Source: Streptomyces fodineus
GTDB taxonomy: Bacteria > Actinomycetota > Actinomycetes > Streptomycetales > Streptomycetaceae
Direction of reading: 5' to 3'
Length of the DNA stretch: 64,000 bases
NCBI RefSeq assembly: GCF_001735805.1
Contig: NZ_CP017248.1
Coordinates: 2,232,001-2,296,000 of the forward strand
Both the position numbers and the translations under genes were made by a program. The notes under the pieces were generated by a model that was not told the origin of the DNA, made no database searches, and saw only the letters and a program-made list of their open reading frames with translations. The stretch's first letter is position 1, and the number at the start of each line of letters is the position of its first letter. Shown here one piece after another: positions 9,626-17,656 of the stretch.

Positions 9626-9637
9626 GAACAGATGTTC
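9626..9637. promoter_or_regulatory. Candidate LexA (SOS) box
   Basis: The bases GAACAGATGTTC form a GAAC-N4-GTTC dyad, the core of the actinobacterial and Bacillus-type LexA operator. It ends 33 nt upstream of the start codon of the radical SAM gene. The match is by eye only. Confidence 0.5.
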
Positions 9638-9670
9638 TATTGTGTGCCGCAGTGCTACCGAGGAGGCGTC

Positions 9671-10735
9671 ATGCGCTGGGAGAACCTCACCGTGGAGTCC
9701 GGAGCGTCCGCCCGATCCGGGGACGCGGCCGAGCACGGACGGGCCGCCGAGGCCGCGTTGTTCGGCGCGGACGCCGTGACCACGCGCACCTTCGACACGC
9801 CCGAGTTCCGCGGCATCACCTTCCACGAGGTCCGGGCCCGCTCGGTGCTGAACCGGGTGCCGGGCGCCTCACGCATGCCGTTCGAGTGGACCGTCAACCC
9901 CTACCGGGGCTGCACGCATGCGTGCGTGTACTGCTTCGCCCGCAAGACGCACGGCTATCTGGACCTCGACACCGGCATCGGCTTCGACACCCAGATCGTG
10001 GTCAAGGTGAACGCGCCCGAGGTGCTGCGCCGCCAGCTGGCCTCCCGCCGCTGGCAGGGCGACCACGTGGCGATGGGCACCAACGTCGACTGCTACCAGC
10101 GCGCCGAGGGCCGCTACGGGCTGATGCCGGGCATCATCTCCGCCCTCACCGAGCACGCGAACCCGTTCTCGATCCTCACCAAGGGCACGCTGATCCTGCG
10201 CGACCTGGACCTGCTGGTCCGCGCGGCCGAGGTGACGGACATCGGCATCTCGGTCTCCGTCGGCTTCCTCGACACCGAACTGTGGCGCACGGTGGAGCCG
10301 GGCACGCCCGCGCCCGAGCGCCGCCTGGACGTCGTACGCACCCTGGGCGAGCACGGCATCGGCTGCGGGGTGCTGATGGCGCCGGTCATCCCGTTCCTGA
10401 GCGACCATCCGGACCGGCTGCGGGCCACGGTACGGGCGATCGCGGCGGCCGGGGCCAGCTCGGTCACCCCCTTGGTGCTGCATCTGCGGCCCGGCGCGCG
10501 GGAGTGGTTCATGGCCTGGCTCGCACAGCACCATCCGCACCTGGTGCGGCGCTACGAGCGGCTGTACGCGGAGGGCGCCTACGCACCCAAGTGGTACCAG
10601 CGCCGGATCACCCGTCAGGTGCACGAGCTGGCGCAGGAGTACGGCATCGGGCCCACCCGTCCGGGCCTGGCCCGCCGGATCCGCCCGGCGGAACCTTCCA
10701 GCGTGTCCGAACCGACCCAGCTCACGCTCCTGTGA
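9671..10735 (+). CDS. Rv2578c-family radical SAM protein (spore photoproduct lyase-like)
   Basis: 354 residues from ATG 9671, which directly follows AGGAGGCGTC. The iron-sulfur motif is YRGCTHACVYCFARKTHG (CxxxCxxC), at about residues 78-95, and a TIM-barrel-like body follows with FSILTKGTL and SVSVGFLD strands, where SAM-binding glycines sit. Family members are annotated as spore photoproduct lyase-related or Rv2578c-like, and I recall the mycobacterial homologue being DNA-damage induced. The reaction is not known. A candidate SOS box just upstream supports a role in damage response. Confidence 0.85.
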   Translation: MRWENLTVESGASARSGDAAEHGRAAEAALFGADAVTTRTFDTPEFRGITFHEVRARSVLNRVPGASRMPFEWTVNPYRGCTHACVYCFARKTHGYLDLDTGIGFDTQIVVKVNAPEVLRRQLASRRWQGDHVAMGTNVDCYQRAEGRYGLMPGIISALTEHANPFSILTKGTLILRDLDLLVRAAEVTDIGISVSVGFLDTELWRTVEPGTPAPERRLDVVRTLGEHGIGCGVLMAPVIPFLSDHPDRLRATVRAIAAAGASSVTPLVLHLRPGAREWFMAWLAQHHPHLVRRYERLYAEGAYAPKWYQRRITRQVHELAQEYGIGPTRPGLARRIRPAEPSSVSEPTQLTLL

Positions 10736-10888
10736 GGCCCGCCCACGGGTGAGGGCGTTCGAGGGCTTCGGGCAACCCAAACGGGTCAACTATGCCTATA
10801 ACGCGTTCTTCAGAGCGCCGATTCCGGGACGATGCCGCGAGAGATACGACCCTCGCGGTCCGCCGACACCTCCGTCCCGGGAGGACGC

Positions 10889-12457
10889 ATGAGAACACGC
10901 GCAGCCGCGCTGTGCGCAGCCGCCGCCGTGGTGGCCGGCTCGGTCACTGCCCCGCCCGCGCAGGCGGCCCCGGCCGCCCCCACCCCCCGGCTCGCCTGGA
11001 AGAAGTGCGGCACGACCACCTACCCGACGCTCCAGTGCGCCGCCCTGAAGGTGCCGCTGGACCACGCCGACCCGTCGGGCCGGCAGATCACGCTCGCGCT
11101 CTCCCGCGTCCCGCACACCGCGAAGACCTCCCAGGGCCCCCTGCTGGTCAACCCGGGCGGGCCCGGCGCCGGCGGCCTGATGCTCGCCGGACTCGTCGCC
11201 TCGGCCCTGCCCAAGAGCGTTGCCGCACAGTACGACGTGATCGGCTTCGACCCGCGCGGGGTCGGCCGGAGCAGCCCGGCCCTGGTCTGCTCGCCCGGCC
11301 ATTTCGCGTCGGTGCGCCCGGACAGCGTGCCCGCCACGGCCGCGCTGGAGCGGGCCAACCTCGCGCGCGCGAGGGCCTTCGCCACCGCCTGCGGCCGCAG
11401 GTACGCCGACGTGCTGCCCTATATGGACACGGTCAACGCCGTGAAGGACATGGACGCCGTCCGCGCGGCCCTCGGCGCGCCGGGCATCAGTTACCTCGGC
11501 TACTCCTACGGCACCTACCTCGGCGCGGTCTACGCGAAGCTGTACCCGCAGCGGATCCGGCGTCTGGTGCTGGACTCGATCGTCGACCCGACCGGCGTCT
11601 GGTACCCGGACAACCTGGGCCAGGAGTACGCCTTCGACGAACGCCAACGCGCGCTGATGGCGTGGATCGCGCGGTACGACTCCTCGTACCACCTCGGCAG
11701 GGACCCCGCGAAGATCGAGGCCGAGTGGTACGCGATGCGGGCGGCGCTGGCGAAGAAGCCGGCCGGGGGCAAGGTGGGCGCCTCCGAGCTGGAGGACACC
11801 TTCATCCCGGGCGGCTACTACGACGGCTACTGGCCCTCTCTCGCCGAGGCGTTCGCGGCGTATGTGCGCGGCAAGAACACCGAGCCGCTGGTGGAGGCTT
11901 ACGAGAAGCTCGGCGCCGTGGACGGCTCGGGCGACAACGGCTACAGCGTCTACACGGCGGTGCAGTGCCGTGACACCTCCTGGCCCGGCAGTTGGAACCG
12001 GTGGCGCACGGACACCTGGAAGGTGTACGGCAAGGCGCCCTTCATGGCCTGGAACAACACCTGGTACAACGCGCCGTGTGCGTTCTGGCCGACCCCGAAA
12101 CGCCGGCCGGTGAACGTCGCCAACGGCAAGCTGCCGCCGGTGCTGCTCTTCCAGGCGACAAACGACGCGGCCACGCCGTACCCCGGGGGTGTCACGGTCC
12201 ACCGGCTGCTCGCCCGCTCCAGCCTGGTGATCGAGGAGGGCGGCGGCAACCACGGCGTCACGCTGAGCGGCAACTCCTGCCTGGACACGTACCTGGCCGC
12301 GTATCTGACGGACGGCAGGGTCCCGCGGGGTACGGGCGCGGGCGTCGCCGACGCGGTCTGCAAGAAGGCACCGGATCCGAAGCCGCTGACGGCCAAGGCG
12401 GCGGTGACGTCGTCGCGGGCCTCGGCCCTGCACGCGCTGCTGGGCTTCCGGCGCTGA
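10889..12457 (+). CDS. Secreted alpha/beta-hydrolase, tripeptidyl aminopeptidase (SlpD/SlpE/Tap type)
   Basis: 522 residues from ATG 10889, which has GGGAGGAC upstream. Residues 1-28 are a Sec signal peptide ending AQA. The oxyanion region NPGGPGAGG, the nucleophile elbow GYSYGTYLG, an Asp in FQATNDAATPYPGG and a His in GGGNHGVTLSG make up the S33-family catalytic triad. This family releases N-terminal tripeptides or prolyl residues from peptides outside the cell; Streptomyces has several. The C-terminal TAP-like domain is present and the length is normal. Intergenic DNA upstream (10736-10888) shows no obvious operator. Confidence 0.9.
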   Translation: MRTRAAALCAAAAVVAGSVTAPPAQAAPAAPTPRLAWKKCGTTTYPTLQCAALKVPLDHADPSGRQITLALSRVPHTAKTSQGPLLVNPGGPGAGGLMLAGLVASALPKSVAAQYDVIGFDPRGVGRSSPALVCSPGHFASVRPDSVPATAALERANLARARAFATACGRRYADVLPYMDTVNAVKDMDAVRAALGAPGISYLGYSYGTYLGAVYAKLYPQRIRRLVLDSIVDPTGVWYPDNLGQEYAFDERQRALMAWIARYDSSYHLGRDPAKIEAEWYAMRAALAKKPAGGKVGASELEDTFIPGGYYDGYWPSLAEAFAAYVRGKNTEPLVEAYEKLGAVDGSGDNGYSVYTAVQCRDTSWPGSWNRWRTDTWKVYGKAPFMAWNNTWYNAPCAFWPTPKRRPVNVANGKLPPVLLFQATNDAATPYPGGVTVHRLLARSSLVIEEGGGNHGVTLSGNSCLDTYLAAYLTDGRVPRGTGAGVADAVCKKAPDPKPLTAKAAVTSSRASALHALLGFRR

Positions 12458-12512
12458 GCAGTCCCCGTCGCCCGTCGGGGGCGTTGTCAGTGGGCTGGTC
12501 CACCATGGAGTC

Positions 12513-12932
12513 ATGAGTGATCACCGTGGAGCTCCGACCGAACCGACCCGGATCCCTGCCCCCGACGGCGTGGCCCCCGCCACCCAGTACAGCCACGTCG
12601 TCTCGGCGACCGGCCGCTTCGTCGCCGTCTCCGGCCAGCTCGCCCTGGACGAGCAGGGCAGGCTGGTGGGCGAGGGCGACCCCGCGGCCCAGGCCCGCCA
12701 GGTCTTCGAGAACCTCAAGCGCTGCCTGGCCGCGGCCGGCGCCGGCTTCGAACACGTGGTGAAACTGACGTACTTCGTCACCGACACCGCCCACCTCCCG
12801 GCGATCCGCGCGGCCCGAGCCGCCCACATACCCGACGACCGCCTCCCGGCATCCTCCGCCGTGCGAGTCGCCGGGCTGGTGGCACCGGAGTTCCTGATGG
12901 AGATCGAGGCACTGGCGGTGGTGGCCGAGTGA
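12513..12932 (+). CDS. RidA/YjgF family protein
   Basis: 139 residues. The trimeric RidA fold is recognisable from VSGQLALDEQGRLVGEGDPAAQARQVFENL, VVKLTYFVTD and a PEFLMEIEALAVV terminus. Canonical RidA enzymes hydrolyse reactive enamine/imine products of PLP enzymes; the invariant Arg of that subgroup is probably the R in DRLPASSAVRVAGL, but the surrounding motif differs (usually a PARxxxxV pattern), so true deaminase activity is uncertain. It overlaps the following GNAT gene by 4 bp, which suggests translational coupling. Confidence 0.85.
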   Translation: MSDHRGAPTEPTRIPAPDGVAPATQYSHVVSATGRFVAVSGQLALDEQGRLVGEGDPAAQARQVFENLKRCLAAAGAGFEHVVKLTYFVTDTAHLPAIRAARAAHIPDDRLPASSAVRVAGLVAPEFLMEIEALAVVAE

Positions 12933-13447
12933 CCTCCCTGGTCATCCGGGAGATGGCCCTCGCCGACTGCGACCGTGTCTCGGAGATCCGCATACGCGGC
13001 TGGCAACACGCCTATCGGGGGCTGATGCCGAAGTCCTACCTCGACGGGCTGAGCGTGGCGAAGGACGCCGAGCGGCGACGCGCCTGGTTCGCCCAGGGGG
13101 ACGGCTCGGTGGTGAATCTGGTCGCCGAGTCGGAGGGCGAGATCCTCGGCTGGGCGGCACACGGGCCGCACCGGGACGGCGGCACACCCGCCGCCGACGC
13201 CGAGTTGTACGCGCTCTATGTCGATCCCGCGTGTCTGGGCAGCGGGGTCGGGCGTGCGCTGCTGAACGTGTCGGTCGAGCGGTGTGCCACGTATCCGCGC
13301 ATGTTCCTGTGGGTGCTGAGGGACAACGCCCCCGCCCGCCGCTTCTACGAACGCGCCGGTTTCCGGCCGGACGGCACCGAGGAGCCCTGTGAGGCGGAAG
13401 GTGTGCCCGTGCCCGAGGTGCGGTACGTCAGGCAGTTGCCGGGCTGA
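12929..13447 (+). CDS. GNAT-family N-acetyltransferase
   Basis: 172 residues from a GTG that overlaps the RidA stop by 4 bases. The GNAT fold is seen in VIREMALADCDRVSEIRIRGWQHAYRGLMP at the start, the strand ELYALYVDPA, and the acetyl-CoA pyrophosphate-binding loop LGSGVGRALL (motif A), then NAPARRFYERAGFRPDG (motif B). The substrate is unknown. The gene converges on the HEAT-repeat gene, whose stop is 7 bp away. Confidence 0.87.
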   Translation: MTSLVIREMALADCDRVSEIRIRGWQHAYRGLMPKSYLDGLSVAKDAERRRAWFAQGDGSVVNLVAESEGEILGWAAHGPHRDGGTPAADAELYALYVDPACLGSGVGRALLNVSVERCATYPRMFLWVLRDNAPARRFYERAGFRPDGTEEPCEAEGVPVPEVRYVRQLPG

Positions 13448-13454
13448 CTGGCCC

Positions 13455-14075
13455 TCAGGTCACTTCCTTTTGCTGGTCCTTGCGCTCGTCCTTCCGCTCG
13501 TCCTGCTGCTGGGGGATCCGCGCCAGCGCCCGTACCGCCGCCTCCGCGAGGGACGGGTGGGCGAGGGCCTCCTTCAGGACGCGGCGGGCGCGGGGGTCGC
13601 CGAGGGTGCCGAGGCCCTCCACGCAGGCGAGGGCGACCCTGCGGTGGGGGTCGTGCGGGCGGAGCCGCCGCTCCAGGGTGGTGATCAGCGCGGGCACGGA
13701 CTCGGGGGCGCGCAGGTCGGTCAGGAGCCGTACGGGGTGCAGGGCGTAGGCGACGCGGAGTTCGTTGGTGGCGAGGGCCGCCGCCGCGCGGGCCGTGCGG
13801 GGGTCGCCCAGGCGGGCGAGGGCATGGGCGGCGGAGGCGCAGCGCGGTGGGTCGCGGTGGTTGAGGAGGAGCACCAGGGACTCGAAGGCACGCCGGTCGC
13901 CGGCGAGGCCGAGCCGGAACGCGGCCAGTTCCCTGGCCCACAGCGGCTGTCCGGGCGCGGTGAGCACCTCCGCGAGTTCGTCGTGGTCCTCGGTCGCCAG
14001 CAGCCGGTCGAAGGCGGCCGAGCCACGCGACTCCTGCCGTAAGCGCTCCGTGAGCGATCGCAACTCTTCGTCCAC
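13455..14075 (-). CDS. HEAT-repeat protein
   Basis: 206 residues from GTG 14075. Helical repeats with the ALARLGDPRTARAAAALATNE and GLGTLGDPRARRVLKEAL patterns mark PBS-lyase/HEAT repeats, at least four units. The C-terminus is a very charged QQQDERKDERKDQQKE tail, unusual in this GC-rich setting because it uses A-rich codons. HEAT proteins serve as protein-protein scaffolds. No enzymatic domain is present. Function is not predictable. Confidence 0.8.
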   Translation of the reverse strand: MDEELRSLTERLRQESRGSAAFDRLLATEDHDELAEVLTAPGQPLWARELAAFRLGLAGDRRAFESLVLLLNHRDPPRCASAAHALARLGDPRTARAAAALATNELRVAYALHPVRLLTDLRAPESVPALITTLERRLRPHDPHRRVALACVEGLGTLGDPRARRVLKEALAHPSLAEAAVRALARIPQQQDERKDERKDQQKEVT

Positions 14076-14156
14076 GACGTCCAGCGTAGGGCGGTGCCGG
14101 GACTTGAGGGAGCTACATCACAAAGTCCGGTCCGACTCAGGGCTGGCGCGCTCGTT

Positions 14157-14196
14157 ACTCGCCGGTTAAGCTCAGACGAGCGAGTTACCCACTCGC
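14157..14196. promoter_or_regulatory. Repeated ACTCGC boxes with a dyad upstream of the HBDH gene
   Basis: The 385-bp gap 14076-14460 carries no gene. It holds ACTCGC at 14157-14162 and a perfect dyad GCGAGT-TACCC-ACTCGC at 14180-14196. A further dyad CGGTAC-N5-GTACCG lies at 14249-14265. These look like operators for the divergent HEAT/HBDH region, but the regulator is unknown. Confidence 0.4.
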
Positions 14197-14460
14197 GTTT
14201 TCCGCTGGCGACGGTTTGGTGACGCAGCCGTCGTGAGCGTGGTCGGTTCGGTACGACGTGTACCGCTGTACGACCCGGCTCCGGGACAGGGCCGGTCGGA
14301 TTCCCTGCCGTTCGCGGGCGTGTGCGCGCCCGTGGCACCGGCAGCACCGGGCGTGTGCGCTCGCAGCCCGGCAACACCCGCACTCCTTTCCGCTCCGCGG
14401 TGCGCCCCTCGGCGCACCCGGCGCGCTCCTCGTCGTCACCCTCATTCCTGGAGTCCCGCG

Positions 14461-16275
14461 ATGGCCACTCCCCTGTCCCCCCAGTCCGGCACCTCTCCGT
14501 CCCCGCTCAAGACGATCGCCGTCATCGGCCTCGGCACCATGGGCACCGGCATCACCGAGGTCCTCGTGAAGGCCGGCCGCGAGGTGATCGGCATCGACGT
14601 CAGCGAGGCCCAGGCCGCAAAGTCCCTGGCCGCCCTGGAGGCCTCCACCGCCCGCTGTGTGGAGCGCGGCCGGCTCACCGAGCAGGAGCGCGCCGACGCC
14701 CTCGCCCGGGTCCGCACCGGCACCGACCTCTCGGCGGCGGCCGACGCCGACCTCGTCATCGAGGTGGTCCCGGAGTCGTACGAGATCAAGCAGCAGATCT
14801 TCCGCGAGCTGGACGGCATCGTCCGCCCGGAGACGATCCTCGCGACCGGCACCAACGCCCTGTCCGTCACCCGGCTCGCCGCCGACTCCGCCCGCCCCGA
14901 GCGCGTGCTCGGCCTGCACTTCTTCAACCCGGCCCCGGCGATGAAGCTGGTCGAGGTGGTCTCCTGCGTGCTGACCGCGCCGCAGGCCGTCGCCGCGGTC
15001 ACGGATCTCGCGATCGAGCTGGGCAAGGAGCCGGTCGCTGTCGGCGACCGCCCCGGTTTCGTCGCCGACGGCCTGCTCTTCGGCTACCTCAACCAGGCCG
15101 CCGCCATGTACGAGGCGCGGTACGCCTCCCGCGAGGACATCGACGCGGCGATGCGGCTCGGCTGCGGTCTGCCGATGGGCCCGCTCGCGCTGCTGGACCT
15201 GATCGGCGTCGACACCGCGCGTACGGTCCTGGAGGCCATGTACGCCGAGTCCCGCGACCGGCTGCACGCCCCGGCCCCGATCCTGAAGCAGCTCAGCGAG
15301 GCGGGCCTGACCGGCCGCAAGTCCGGGCGCGGCTTCTACACCTACGAGGCACCGGGCAGCGCCACGGTCGTGCCGGACGCGCTGACCCCGGCCGCCGGGG
15401 CCACCGAGGACACGGGCCGCACCGTCCGCTCGGTGGGCGTCGCCGGCTCCGGCACCATGGCCTCCGGCATCGCCGAGGTCTTCGCCAAGGCGGGTTACGA
15501 CGTCGTCCTGGCCGCCCGCAGCGAGGAGAAGGCCCAGGCCGCCAAGGCCCGGATCGGCAAGTCCCTGGCGCGCTCCGTGGACAAGGGCCGGCTGACCGCC
15601 GAGGCCGCCGCGCAGATCCTGGACCGGGTCGCTCCGGCCGGGTCCTACGACGCCTTCGCCGACGTCGACCTGGCCGTGGAGGCGATCGCCGAGGACCTGG
15701 AGATCAAGCGGCAGCTGTTCGCCACGCTGGACAAGGTCTGCAAGCCCGGCGCGGTCCTCGCCACCACCACCTCCTCGCTGCCCGTCGTCGCCTGCGCCCG
15801 CGCCACCTCGCGTCCGCAGGACGTCATCGGCATGCACTTCTTCAACCCGGCGCCGGCGATGAAGCTGGTCGAGGTCGTCCGTACGGTGCTGACGGCCGAC
15901 GACGTCCACGCGACGGTGCGCGAGGTCTGCGTGAGGATCAAGAAGCACGCGGTCGACTGCGGCGACCGTGCGGGCTTCATCGTGAACGCCCTGCTCTTCC
16001 CGTACCTGAACAACGCGATCAAGATGGTGCAGGAACACTATGCGTCTCTTGACGACATCGACGCGGCGATGAAGCTGGGCGGCGGCTACCCGATGGGCCC
16101 GTTCGAGCTCCTGGACGTCGTCGGGCTCGATGTCTCGCTCGCGATCGAGAAGGTCCTGCACCGCGAGTTCCGCGACCCGGGCCTGGCCCCGGCCCCGCTG
16201 CTGGAGCACCTGGTGGCCGCGGGCTGCCTCGGCCGCAAGACCGGCCGTGGCTTCCGCGAGTATGCCCGCCGCTGA
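14461..16275 (+). CDS. Double-length 3-hydroxybutyryl-CoA dehydrogenase
   Basis: 604 residues from ATG 14461 with GGAG 9 nt upstream; the frame is open further left, but that part has no matching features. It is a head-to-tail fusion of two complete 3-hydroxyacyl-CoA dehydrogenase copies: each has a Rossmann GxGTM(G/A)xGI motif (residues about 22 and 326), the HFFNPAPAMKLVEVV stretch, and a C-terminal MGPLALLD or MGPFELLD helical domain ending in a GRKxGRGF motif. Normal members are about 280 residues, single copy. It interconverts acetoacetyl-CoA and 3-hydroxybutyryl-CoA, feeding crotonyl-CoA to Ccr. It heads the ethylmalonyl-CoA gene set. Confidence 0.88.
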   Translation: MATPLSPQSGTSPSPLKTIAVIGLGTMGTGITEVLVKAGREVIGIDVSEAQAAKSLAALEASTARCVERGRLTEQERADALARVRTGTDLSAAADADLVIEVVPESYEIKQQIFRELDGIVRPETILATGTNALSVTRLAADSARPERVLGLHFFNPAPAMKLVEVVSCVLTAPQAVAAVTDLAIELGKEPVAVGDRPGFVADGLLFGYLNQAAAMYEARYASREDIDAAMRLGCGLPMGPLALLDLIGVDTARTVLEAMYAESRDRLHAPAPILKQLSEAGLTGRKSGRGFYTYEAPGSATVVPDALTPAAGATEDTGRTVRSVGVAGSGTMASGIAEVFAKAGYDVVLAARSEEKAQAAKARIGKSLARSVDKGRLTAEAAAQILDRVAPAGSYDAFADVDLAVEAIAEDLEIKRQLFATLDKVCKPGAVLATTTSSLPVVACARATSRPQDVIGMHFFNPAPAMKLVEVVRTVLTADDVHATVREVCVRIKKHAVDCGDRAGFIVNALLFPYLNNAIKMVQEHYASLDDIDAAMKLGGGYPMGPFELLDVVGLDVSLAIEKVLHREFRDPGLAPAPLLEHLVAAGCLGRKTGRGFREYARR

Positions 16276-16337
16276 CGGCGCCGGCGACTGGTCCTACACG
16301 GAGACGGACTGGGGCGGACTGCTCGACCCCGCGGACG

Positions 16338-16364
16338 TTCCCCCGCCCCACTGGGGCGGGGGAA
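16338..16364. terminator. Perfect 12-bp hairpin after the HBDH gene
   Basis: TTCCCCCGCCCC (16338-16349) pairs perfectly with GGGGCGGGGGAA (16353-16364) around a 3-nt loop. It lies between the dehydrogenase stop and the TetR gene and should insulate the two. Confidence 0.7.
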
Positions 16365-16380
16365 ACCCCTCACCCGCGCA

Positions 16381-16408
16381 CCGAACTGCACACATGCAGT
16401 ACGTTCGG
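16381..16408. promoter_or_regulatory. Candidate TetR operator (28-bp dyad)
   Basis: Outer arms CCGAAC and GTTCGG are separated by 16 bp, with an inner palindromic TGCA-CACA-TGCA. It ends 3 bp before the TetR start codon at 16412. Placement so near the start fits autorepression and suggests a leaderless or very short-leader mRNA, because no ribosome site is visible there. Confidence 0.45.
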
Positions 16409-16411
16409 GTC

Positions 16412-17233
16412 ATGTCCCAGCCCGCCAAGTCCTCACGTACACCAGCTACGCCCGACGCGCCGGAAAGTGCCGCAGGCAGTCGCGCCGCCGCCCAGCGGCT
16501 CAAGATGCGCCGGGAACTGGCGGCCGCAGCCATGGAGCTGTTCGCGACCAAGGGGTACGAGGCGACCACCGTCGACGAGATCGCGGCCGCCGCCGGAGTC
16601 GCCCGCCGCACCTTCTTCCGCCACTTCCGCTCCAAAGAAGAGGCGATCTTCCCGGACCACGACGACACATTGATCCGCGCCGAGGCGGTGCTCAACGCCG
16701 CCCCCGCGCACGAGCACCCGCTCGACACCGTGTGCCGGGGCATCAAGGAAGTCATGAGGATGTACGCGGCCGCTCCGGAGATCTCGGTCGCCCGCTACAA
16801 GCTCACCCGCGAGGTGCCCACCCTGCGGGAGGCCGAGATCGCCTCGGTGGCCCGCTACGAGCGCCTGTTCACCCGTTATCTCCTCGGGCACTTCGACGAG
16901 CACGCGCACGCCGACGACGCCAACGACGACCCGCTGCTGGCCGAGGTGGCCGCCTCCGCGGTCGTCACCGCCCACAACCACGTCCTGCGGCGCTGGCTGC
17001 GGGCGGGCGGCCAGGGCGACGTGGAGGCGCAGCTCGACCACGCCTTCGCGATCGTGCGGAAGACCTTCGGCACCGGTATCGGCGCCGGGCGCACCTCGGC
17101 ATCCCGGCCGGCCGCCACCGCGGCTCCCGCGACGGCCTCCGCGCACGGCGAGGTGCTGGTCACGGTCGCCCGTACCGACGCCCCGCTCGACGAGGTCATG
17201 CGGACCATCGAGGAAGCACTCAAGGAGCGCTGA
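16412..17233 (+). CDS. TetR-family transcriptional regulator
   Basis: 273 residues from ATG 16412; an alternative ATG at 16394 would add six residues. The N-terminal helix-turn-helix is in the segment MELFATKGYEATTVDEIAAAAGVARRTFFRHF, about residues 37-70, preceded by a basic, disordered arm of about 25 residues. The C-terminal ligand domain is variable, as usual, and ends with a long extra tail. It sits between the HBDH gene and ccr, all in the same direction, so it probably senses a CoA intermediate and controls this cluster. A candidate operator overlaps its own start. The ligand is not known. Confidence 0.88.
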   Translation: MSQPAKSSRTPATPDAPESAAGSRAAAQRLKMRRELAAAAMELFATKGYEATTVDEIAAAAGVARRTFFRHFRSKEEAIFPDHDDTLIRAEAVLNAAPAHEHPLDTVCRGIKEVMRMYAAAPEISVARYKLTREVPTLREAEIASVARYERLFTRYLLGHFDEHAHADDANDDPLLAEVAASAVVTAHNHVLRRWLRAGGQGDVEAQLDHAFAIVRKTFGTGIGAGRTSASRPAATAAPATASAHGEVLVTVARTDAPLDEVMRTIEEALKER

Positions 17234-17256
17234 GCCGCTTCCCCCGCTGTGTGACG

Positions 17257-17280
17257 ACGGCCACCCGACCGGGTGGCCGT
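17257..17280 (+). terminator. Intrinsic terminator after the TetR gene
   Basis: ACGGCCACCC (17257-17266) pairs perfectly with GGGTGGCCGT (17271-17280), four-base loop, and is followed by TTT. It lies 24 nt beyond the TetR stop and separates it from the ccr transcript. Confidence 0.8.
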
Positions 17281-17378
17281 TTTGCCATGTCAGGGCCCGT
17301 TTTCGAGCAGATTTCAAGCGCCGTTCGATCGATCATCGCTCATTTGTTACGTAAAGATTTCACCTGAGCCAAATCCTT

Positions 17379-17420
17379 GGCACTCAGTGCCTTGCCACCT
17401 GACACGCGGTGTCATACGTT
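17379..17420 (+). promoter_or_regulatory. Candidate ccr promoter with overlapping operators
   Basis: A -35 box TTGCCA (17392-17397) and a -10 box TACGTT (17415-17420) are separated by exactly 17 bp. The spacer holds a perfect dyad, TGACAC-GCG-GTGTCA (17400-17414), and a second dyad, GGCACT-C-AGTGCC (17379-17391), abuts the -35. This is what a repressible promoter looks like. The transcript would have a leader of about 230 nt. Confidence 0.55.
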
Positions 17421-17435
17421 GAAGGTGTCCGGGCG

Positions 17436-17466
17436 GCCGGCGAGCAGAGACCATTCGCTCGCCGGC
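17436..17466 (+). other. Hairpin in the ccr mRNA leader
   Basis: GCCGGCGAGC (17436-17445) is a perfect complement of GCTCGCCGGC (17457-17466) with an 11-nt loop. It would form near the 5' end of the predicted ccr leader. No downstream T tract is present, so it is not an obvious terminator. The rest of the leader to 17640 shows no structure I recognise as a known riboswitch. Confidence 0.45.
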
Positions 17467-17656
17467 TGTCCCCAAGGGCCATGGCCCCCGCGCCCGGACG
17501 CCTGCGTCACAGGCAACCTCCCGCGCCACAAAGCGCTGCCGAAGCACCACCGAGCCGAACCGACGGCACACCTCAAAACCCTCAGCAGCACTCAACGCAG
17601 CACCGACGATCCCCCAGCGCCCCTCCCTCAGGGCGCTCACCGCCGGAGGCAATACC

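Noticed and set aside
12458..12512. Terminator after the aminopeptidase gene
   Set aside because: A weak CCCCG/CGGGG pairing only; not convincing.
17379..17391. GGCACTCAGTGCC as a CIRCE (HrcA) element
   Set aside because: CIRCE needs GCACTC and GAGTGC arms nine bases apart; here the arms touch, and the gene is not a chaperone.
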